From Pseudoclavibacter helvolus (lineage in GTDB: Bacteria > Actinomycetota > Actinomycetes > Actinomycetales > Microbacteriaceae), in the NCBI RefSeq assembly GCF_014191305.1, contig NZ_JACHWJ010000012.1:1-64000 (forward strand): a DNA stretch of 64,000 nucleotides, read 5' to 3'. Position numbers and translations under genes: made by a program. How positions within the stretch are numbered: the first letter of the stretch is position 1; the number at the start of each line of letters is the position of its first letter. Below, in pieces: positions 58,912 to 64,000 of this stretch. Below the pieces are notes generated by a model. That model did no database searches and was not told the origin of the DNA. It saw nothing but the letters and a program-made list of their open reading frames with translations.

Positions 58912-59817
58912 CTACCAGCGCTGCTGGAATCGGTTGCGGATGATGATGGCGATCGCGTTCATGGCGAGCAGGATCACGAGCAGGAGAATCGAGGCGGCGG
59001 ACGCCAGCGTGTGGAACTCCTCTTGCGGTCTGCCGGTCCAGTTGAAGATCTGGATCGGCATGGTCGTGAACCCGCTGAGGAGCCCGTTCGGGTCGAAGCT
59101 CACGAAGACCAGGGCGCCCAGCAGCAGCAGCGGCGCGGCCTCACCGAGCGCTCGGGAGAGCGCCAAGATCGTTCCGGTCGCGATTCCCGGAACCGCCGCG
59201 GGCAGGGTCTGCCGGAACGCGGTTTGCACCTCGGATGCCCCCAACGCGATCGAGGCCTGCCGAATGTCGAGGGGAACCGCTCGCAGCGCCTCACGCGTGG
59301 AGATGATGATGACCGGCAGGATGAGCAGGCCAAGGGCGAGCGCCCCACCGATGACGATGTTCTTGTCCCGCACGCCGATCAAGCTGAGTGCTGAGAGTGC
59401 CAGCAGGCCGTAGACGATGGACGGGACGGCGGCGAGGTTCTGCACGTTGAGCTCGATGAACCGATTGAAGCGGTTCTTCTTGTCGGCGAACTCCTCGAGG
59501 TGGAGCGCCGCGGCCACCCCCAGGGGAATGGTGAGCACGGCGGTGACCGCGATAACCCAGATGGAGCCGAGGATCGCCGGGCGCGCGCCGGCGCGCTCCG
59601 GGTCCGAAGAGGGGTATTCCGTGATGAGGCCAGCATCGAGACGGCCCATGCCGTCGATGAAGGTCGTAACGATGAGGGTCACCAGGAAGCTGAGCGCGAT
59701 GAAGAGGCAGATCCAGAGCAGGATGAGGAATGCGACCGAGCGTGGGCTGAGTTCTCCTCCCCGCACGCGTCCAGCGATGGAGGGTCGGGTTCCGAGCGGG
59801 GCGAGTTTCGTGGACAT
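58912..59817 (-). CDS. pstA: Phosphate ABC transporter permease
   Basis: 301 residues from ATG 59817, sharing one base with the pstC stop. Six membrane helices; the [16 protein letters not shown]-type EAA loop reads [25 protein letters not shown], and [20 protein letters not shown] is typical. Coupled to pstC and followed by pstB after 13 bp. The longer apparent N-terminus in another frame is not used. Confidence 0.93.
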   Translation of the reverse strand: MSTKLAPLGTRPSIAGRVRGGELSPRSVAFLILLWICLFIALSFLVTLIVTTFIDGMGRLDAGLITEYPSSDPERAGARPAILGSIWVIAVTAVLTIPLGVAAALHLEEFADKKNRFNRFIELNVQNLAAVPSIVYGLLALSALSLIGVRDKNIVIGGALALGLLILPVIIISTREALRAVPLDIRQASIALGASEVQTAFRQTLPAAVPGIATGTILALSRALGEAAPLLLLGALVFVSFDPNGLLSGFTTMPIQIFNWTGRPQEEFHTLASAASILLLVILLAMNAIAIIIRNRFQQRW

Positions 59818-60770
59818 CAGTAGGCCTCTCGGAAGCGACGGACGATGCGAACGGCAACGGCGTTGATTAGCAACGTGAGCAGGAACAGCAGCAGGCCGAC
59901 GGCGAAGAGGGTGTCGTATTCGATGGATCCGACCCGGGAGTCTCCCAGGGCGGCGTTCGCGATGAACCCGGTCATGGTTTGGCCCTGTTCGAGAGGACCG
60001 GTGACGATGCGTGCCTGGTTCCCGGCGGCAATGGCGACGATCATGGTTTCGCCGACGGCTCGGGAGATGCCGAGCACGACCGCCGCGATGATGCCGGACA
60101 GTGCGGCCGGGAACACAACCCGCAGGGTGGTCTGCATGCGGTTCGCTCCGAGGGCCGCCGATCCTTGACGCATGGCCTGTGGTACGGCGGACATGGAGTC
60201 TTCGCTGATGGAGGCGATGGTGGGAACGATCATGATCCCCATCACGATGCCGGCGGCGAGCACGCTGAACGCTTCCGTGGGCAGCTGCAGCCATTCGCGG
60301 AACACCCGTGCTTGCACGAACTGCAGGGCGAAGAGGCCGTAGACGACGGTGGGGACGCCGGCGAGCACTTCCAGGATGGGTTTCAGGATCCGTCGCCACT
60401 TGGGGCGGGCGTACTCAGAGAGGAATACCGCAGCGCCGAGGCCCATCGGGACCGCGACAGCGAGGGCGATCAGTGTCGTCCATGCGGTCGCGGTCAGGAG
60501 TGGAACGACGCCGAAAGAGGCGTCCGCGAATCGGGGAGCCCAGCGGGTACCGAAGAGGAACTCCCAAATGGGGACCTCGGTGAAGAATCCGATGGAGGGC
60601 ACCAGGAGTGCGATGACGATACCGAAGGTGATGACGACCGCCAGTGACGCGGCAAGGCGCAGCGCGAGGCGGACCAGGCGTTCACCGGTTCGGCGGTTGC
60701 CGGAGCTGAGGACGGAGCGGGGAGCCCCCTGCTGGACAGTGGGCTCCCCAGAGGTGACGACGTTTGGCAC
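59817..60770 (-). CDS. pstC: Phosphate ABC transporter permease
   Basis: 317 residues from GTG 60770 with AGGGAC ahead; the first codons of a longer frame fall in the pstS-pstC gap. Membrane helices include LAASLAVVITFGIVIALLVP and VVPLLTATAWTTLIALAVAV. The EAA-like loop DSMSAVPQAMRQGSAALGAN and the closing AVAVRIVRRFREAY fit PstC. Partner of PstA in the permease dimer. Confidence 0.93.
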   Translation of the reverse strand: MPNVVTSGEPTVQQGAPRSVLSSGNRRTGERLVRLALRLAASLAVVITFGIVIALLVPSIGFFTEVPIWEFLFGTRWAPRFADASFGVVPLLTATAWTTLIALAVAVPMGLGAAVFLSEYARPKWRRILKPILEVLAGVPTVVYGLFALQFVQARVFREWLQLPTEAFSVLAAGIVMGIMIVPTIASISEDSMSAVPQAMRQGSAALGANRMQTTLRVVFPAALSGIIAAVVLGISRAVGETMIVAIAAGNQARIVTGPLEQGQTMTGFIANAALGDSRVGSIEYDTLFAVGLLLFLLTLLINAVAVRIVRRFREAY

Positions 60771-60798
60771 GAAGGTCCCTAGTGGTGTCGTGGAGTTC

Positions 60799-61767
60799 TT
60801 AGGCCAGGGCGGCGAGTTCGTCCTGCGCGGTGGTGACCTGCTCGTCCGTGAGTGGCACGAAGAGTGCGTTGCCCGCGATGTCCGTGGAGTTGGCGACGTA
60901 GAAGTCAACGAAGGTCTTCACGGCCGGCTTGTCCGTGTAGGAGGCGTTTGCGACGTAGATGTAGAGCTCGCGGCCCAGCGGCTGGTAGCTGCCGTCCTGC
61001 ACGGTCTCGTTGGTGGCAGCTACGCATCCGCTGCCGCCATCGATCTCGACGGCACGGACCGAGTCGGCGTTCTCTTCCACGTAGGAGAGGCCGAAGAAGC
61101 CGACGCCGCCCTTCGCGCCAGAGACGCCCTGGACGGTGATGTTGTCGTCCTCGGAGGGGCTGTAATCGGTGCGGATCGCGCCCTCGTCGCCGTTGATGGC
61201 ATCAGTGAAGTAGTCGAACGTGCCCGAGTCCGTGCCCGCGCCGAAGAGCGCGAGCGGCTCATCGGGGAATGACGGGTCGATCTGGTTCCAGCTGGTGACG
61301 CTGCCTTCGGCTTCCGGTCCCCACATGGTGGCGAGCTGTTCGACCGTCAGGCATGTTGCCCAGTCGTTCTCCGGGTTCACGACCACGGAGAGCCCATCGT
61401 TAGCCATGACGATCTCGGTGAACTCGATGCCATTGGCTTCACACTCGGCGATCTCCTCATCGGAGATAGCTCGCGAGGCGTTCGAGACGTCCGTTTCGCC
61501 GGCGCAGAACTTCGAGAAGCCGCCACCGGTGCCGCTGGTTGCGACCGTGACATTGATGCCGGGCTCGGTGTCGCGGAAGAGGTCAGCAGCAGCCTCCGTC
61601 AGCGGGGCAACGGTGGACGAGCCGTCGGTGGTCACGGAACCAGTCCCGGCACCCTCACCTTCCGACGCGCTGCCGGAACCGCCCTGGCCCCCACATGCGG
61701 TCAGCACCAGGAGTGCGAGAGCAGCAACGGACGAGGCTCCAGCGAGTTTGAGCGACTTAGCAGTCAT
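60799..61767 (-). CDS. pstS: Phosphate-binding lipoprotein
   Basis: 322 residues from ATG 61767. Signal AGASSVAALALLVLTAC with lipobox LTAC; then TTDGSSTVAPLTEAAADLFR and VTVATSGTGGGFSKFCAGET with the phosphate-binding Ser/Thr/Gly positions, SNASRAISDEEIAECEANGI, and KVFFVDFYVANSTDIAGNAL-like closing segments. It delivers phosphate, and by mimicry arsenate, to PstCA. A TATAGA -10 (complement of 61843-61848) lies upstream of the pst operon. Confidence 0.93.
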   Translation of the reverse strand: MTAKSLKLAGASSVAALALLVLTACGGQGGSGSASEGEGAGTGSVTTDGSSTVAPLTEAAADLFRDTEPGINVTVATSGTGGGFSKFCAGETDVSNASRAISDEEIAECEANGIEFTEIVMANDGLSVVVNPENDWATCLTVEQLATMWGPEAEGSVTSWNQIDPSFPDEPLALFGAGTDSGTFDYFTDAINGDEGAIRTDYSPSEDDNITVQGVSGAKGGVGFFGLSYVEENADSVRAVEIDGGSGCVAATNETVQDGSYQPLGRELYIYVANASYTDKPAVKTFVDFYVANSTDIAGNALFVPLTDEQVTTAQDELAALA

Positions 61768-61893
61768 TACAATCCTTCCAACGCGGACGCATCCGCAACG
61801 AGACGTGTAGGCCAGCCACGCTGACCAATGCATAGAAGCTCGTCTATATGAATTCGCGGTAAACGCCGTCGGAGATGCTCAGGATGCCGCGTA

Positions 61894-61912
61894 TCGACAT
61901 CCATCGATGTGA
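61894..61912. promoter_or_regulatory. ArsR-type operator between pstS and arsR2
   Basis: ATCGACATCCATCGATGTG contains the ACATC/GATGT symmetry and the ATCGA words found in the acr3 operator. It lies 45 bp before the second arsR, near a TAGAGT -10-like hexamer at about 61917. Autoregulation of the arsR-arsC pair is likely, and the divergent pst operon could be affected too. Confidence 0.45.
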
Positions 61913-61956
61913 AGCGGTAGAGTGTGTGCTGTCGATGATTCGTGCGGAGGATGCCG

Positions 61957-62328
61957 ATGACCACCCCCCAGTTGCTGCCGCTTGCTGACGTGACTGCGTG
62001 CTGCGAGCCGCTCACGCATGAGTCCATCACGGCAGAAAATGCGCTCAGGCTCTCGAAGGTTCTGAAGGTCATCGCTGACCCGGCCCGGTTGCGGCTCATT
62101 TCGATGATCGCGGCGCAGGAGAAGGCGGAGGCGTGCGCGTGCGACCTCACGGAGCCGCTCGGGCTCGGGCAGCCCACCGTGTCCCACCACCTGAAGATCT
62201 TGGTCGAGGCGGGCATCCTCGCCCGCGAGAAGCGCGGTTCCTGGGCCTACTTCAGCCTCGTCCCCGGCGCACTCGACTCACTCGCCGCCCTCCTCACCAG
62301 CAACGAACTCGCCGGAGCGACCCGATGA
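61957..62328 (+). CDS. arsR: ArsR repressor with two-cysteine N-terminal site
   Basis: 123 residues from ATG 61957 with CGGAGG six bases upstream. Cys15-Cys16 (TACCEPLTH) and the later CAC at 60-62 (EACACDLTEPL) resemble the As(III) site of Corynebacterium glutamicum ArsR, built from paired N-terminal Cys and a helix Cys. HTH: CDLTEPLGLGQPTVSHHLKI. It controls the arsC just downstream (ATGA overlap). It contrasts with the cysteine-free ArsR at 56077. Confidence 0.88.
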   Translation: MTTPQLLPLADVTACCEPLTHESITAENALRLSKVLKVIADPARLRLISMIAAQEKAEACACDLTEPLGLGQPTVSHHLKILVEAGILAREKRGSWAYFSLVPGALDSLAALLTSNELAGATR

Positions 62329-62732
62329 CCTCCACCCCCACGAACATCGTCTTCGTCTGCCAGAAGAACGGCGGCAAGTCCCAGATGGCCGCAGCGCTCA
62401 TGCGTTCCGTGGCCGGCCCCGAGGTACACGTCACCTCAGCGGGCACCAAGCCCGGCGCCGCCCTCAACCAGCAGTCCGTGGACTCGCTCGCCGAGATCGG
62501 CGTGAGCGTCGGCGACGAGCACCCGAAGCAGCTCACGCCGGAGATGATCGACGCGGCCGACCTCATCGTCGTGCTCGGCGCAGAAGCGCGCGTCCCCGAG
62601 ACGCCTGGTGTGGAGATCGAGACGTGGATCACGGACGAGCCCTCCGAGCGCGGCATCGAAGGCATGGAGCGCATGCGCCTCGTCCGCGACGACATCCGCG
62701 CCCGCGTCGAAGCCCTCCACGCACGAATCTAA
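62325..62732 (+). CDS. arsC: Mycothiol-dependent arsenate reductase
   Basis: 135 residues of the low-molecular-weight phosphatase fold with one Cys only, Cys12 in VFVCQKNGGKSQMAAALMRS. KNGGKS in place of HNAGRS is the corynebacterial ArsC1/ArsC2 type, which forms an arseno-mycothiol adduct reduced by mycoredoxin. It therefore works by a different pathway from the two redox-triad ArsC enzymes at 53648 and 54335. Coupled to ArsR. Confidence 0.88.
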   Translation: MTSTPTNIVFVCQKNGGKSQMAAALMRSVAGPEVHVTSAGTKPGAALNQQSVDSLAEIGVSVGDEHPKQLTPEMIDAADLIVVLGAEARVPETPGVEIETWITDEPSERGIEGMERMRLVRDDIRARVEALHARI

Positions 62733-62810
62733 CGAGCGCAGCCTCCAATCCGGGTCTTGACGTCGCCGCGGAAATCGAGCGATGATGTCCCTACGCAGAT
62801 TTCCGCGCTC

Positions 62811-62837
62811 AAAAGGTCAGCCACCAGCTGACCTTTT
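62811..62837 (+). terminator. Rho-independent terminator
   Basis: AAAAGGTCAGC-CACCA-GCTGACCTTTT then CTCG. An 11 bp perfect stem with T-run, 79 bp past the ArsC stop. Confidence 0.85.
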
Positions 62838-62968
62838 CTCGTTCCAGCACGACCTTGACGTCCCACCGTCTTCACCCAGTACGTTGAAGATGCGAGGGAC
62901 CGACACCCCACTGTTTGCGCCTATTTCCCACCTCCGGGATAGGATCGCCCTGGCGGTTCGCTCCGCCT

Positions 62969-62996
62969 AAGGCCAACCTCGCGGTTGGCCTTTTTT
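62969..62996 (+). terminator. Rho-independent terminator
   Basis: AAGGCCAACC-TCGC-GGTTGGCCTT followed by TTTT. No gene lies between it and the previous terminator. Confidence 0.85.
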
Positions 62997-63284
62997 GGTG
63001 CCAGCTCGATCGGTGCAGGTCTTGAGGCGTGAGCGATGTCACCCAGTAGCTTCAAGATGGGGCGCTCCACAGCAGAGTTGCAGCGTGACTGCCTTTCGAG
63101 CGATGATCGAGGCTCCGGGGGGCGTCTGTCCGAGCGTGGCAGCTTCGCAGGGTCGGCCCGAGATCGTCTTGCGCCGAGCTGATGTCCGCTCGTACCGTGA
63201 GCATGGAACTGTGTGGTTGCCGAAAAGGCGTGAAACCCGCTACTTTCTTTCTGTATTGCTGATCCGTCTGCCTGCGGATTCGAC

Positions 63285-63309
63285 GCCGACACCTCGTGTC
63301 GGCTTTTTT
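63285..63309 (+). terminator. Rho-independent terminator
   Basis: GCCGACAC-CTC-GTGTCGGC then TTTTTT. Again no gene precedes it, so an untranslated transcript may end here. Confidence 0.85.
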
Positions 63310-63470
63310 CATGCCCGGGCACAGGCCGCCCTGCTGGCCCGCTCTTCTGTCATGCAGACGGAAGCCCCGAATTCACGAGCGCTCAGTGTCGAGCGTTCGA
63401 CAAGCTCACCGTCCGTCCCGGGCGGTGAATCCTGGCGCACTCTCGTGCGCCGAACTCAGTGGAGGTCCAC

Positions 63471-63677
63471 ATGGTGAACCTGCTTCCTGAGCTCCTCGGC
63501 AAGGTGGACCCCACCGCGCTGCTGGTCATCCTGACCGGGCTCGCCCTGATCCTCATCGCGCTCGTCGCGGCGATCGTTCTGGGCGTGCTCTTCGGTCGTA
63601 GTGGTGTCCCGGCAAAGCGCGTGGTGGCGATCCTCCGCGCGATTGGCGACATGCTCGCCCGCGTCCCCCGCCGGTAG
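63471..63677 (+). CDS. Single-span small membrane protein
   Basis: 68 residues from ATG 63471 with GGAGG six bases upstream. One hydrophobic helix (ALLVILTGLALILIALVAAI VLGVLF), then a basic C-terminal tail (AKRVVAILRAIGDMLARVPRR). No family recognised. It stands alone between the terminators and the recombinase-type palindrome. Confidence 0.6.
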   Translation: MVNLLPELLGKVDPTALLVILTGLALILIALVAAIVLGVLFGRSGVPAKRVVAILRAIGDMLARVPRR

Positions 63678-63723
63678 CTCAAAAACGCATCCTCCTCTGA
63701 GTATGCAGGAGTCTGCCTTCATG

Positions 63724-63752
63724 TGTCTCATAAGTAAACTGGTTTTGAGACA
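63724..63752. other. Recombinase-type palindrome
   Basis: TGTCTCA ... TGAGACA, 7 bp perfect arms extended imperfectly by TAA/TTT, with a 15 bp spacer. The same layout is seen at resolvase-binding sites of Tn3-type transposons and at serine-recombinase crossover sites. No recombinase gene is in the window. Confidence 0.35.
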
Positions 63753-63923
63753 CCTGGTGAGGGTGCTGGCTGCAACGGTGCGCCGAGAGGAGTGCACCAG
63801 ATGCCTACTGGTAGCGCCGACTGTTGCTGAGTTGCGTATTCAGCGGCTTCCGACTCTTCTCCCAATGAATGGTGGGGAACTGATCACCAATGATTGATCA
63901 GCGCTTGCTGTATAGTTCAGTAC

Positions 63924-64000
63924 ATGCTGACTATTGCTTCGCGCCTCGACGTCATGAACCGGCTCGGCCGGGCCATGGCGGACCCGACGCGCTCCCGGAT
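63924..64000 (+). CDS. CadC/CmtR-like metal-responsive repressor, cut by window end
   Basis: The visible 25 residues, MLTIASRLDVMNRLGRAMAD then PTRSR, match the start of CmtR/CadC-type ArsR repressors for cadmium or lead. The -10 TATAGT at 63911-63916 puts the transcript start at the ATG, giving leaderless mRNA. It suggests that a cadmium-resistance gene follows to the right. Confidence 0.7.
   Translation, partial: MLTIASRLDVMNRLGRAMADPTRSR

Larger units (their letters stand above)
62733..63470. other. Noncoding region with three serial terminator hairpins
   Basis: 738 bp without a supported gene. It holds three T-tailed hairpins (62811, 62969, 63285), a GCGGAAATC/GATTTCCGC stem (62768-62806) just before the first, and partly repeated text between them (CACCCAGTACGTTGAAGATG near 62875 and CACCCAGTAGCTTCAAGATG near 63039). 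Tandem small RNAs or attenuators would fit. Confidence 0.55.

Overview
The window is GC-rich, with many GTG starts, four-base ATGA/GTGA gene overlaps and possible leaderless promoters. It also carries a single-cysteine arsenate reductase of the mycothiol-dependent kind. Together these point to an actinobacterium, most likely Micrococcales (Microbacteriaceae or a relative). A replication protein, two ParA-like ATPases, a relaxase with accessory protein, a type IV secretion set and several toxin-antitoxin pairs lie together, and no integrase was found. A conjugative plasmid is the best reading; an integrated element with the same genes cannot be excluded.

Layout. 1-7845 is an insertion-sequence graveyard. 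It holds one diverged ISL3-family element cut by the window edge, two identical ISL3 elements in inverted orientation, an IS630-type transposase tail, a NucA/NucB DNase toxin domain with a possible immunity gene, and a Rad50/SMC-like ATPase gene broken by an IS with an intact 8-bp target duplication. 7906-10372 is an unrecognised two-gene module of glycine-rich membrane proteins. 10373-12008 is a ParA plus ribbon-helix-helix partition-like operon flanked by long alternating purine-pyrimidine arrays. 12009-20582 holds small plasmid genes (DUF2188, DUF3800, winged helix, DUF3560, SSB, IF2-N domain); three of them are preceded by copies of a ~220-bp repeat with inverted ends.

20700-26480 is one leftward operon: VIT-type Fe/Mn transporter, two-component system, ferric-reductase-like flavocytochrome, secreted FMN-binding protein and ApbE flavin transferase. 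It reads as a metal-responsive extracytosolic flavin electron-transfer system. 26597-32060 holds a truncated DUF1345 tail, a zeta toxin module, a candidate oriT, MobC, relaxase and a coiled-coil protein.

32125-40862 (leftward) and 41002-45798 (rightward) form the conjugation machine: coupling protein, VirB4-like ATPase, SCO6880-like protein, VirB6/TrbL-like protein, VirB8/TcpC-like protein, pilin-like protein, lipoprotein, M23 peptidase, MinD/ParA-like ATPase and FHA protein. They diverge from a shared promoter region. 45982-47949 is a primase-like Rep protein. 47992-51188 carries an SRAP protein lacking its catalytic cysteine, a glutaredoxin, a frameshifted gene and a toxin-antitoxin pair.

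51270-62732 is an arsenic and phosphate island. It contains a flavoprotein, thioredoxin reductase, two redox-type ArsC, Acr3, a cysteine-free ArsR, an HTH-ArsC fusion, PstSCAB with a pseudo-receiver regulator, then a second ArsR with mycothiol-type ArsC. Arsenate enters through phosphate transporters, is reduced to arsenite and is exported by Acr3, so joining Pst to ars makes sense. The right end (62733-64000) has serial terminator hairpins, a small membrane protein, a recombinase-type palindrome and the start of a CadC/CmtR-like metal repressor.
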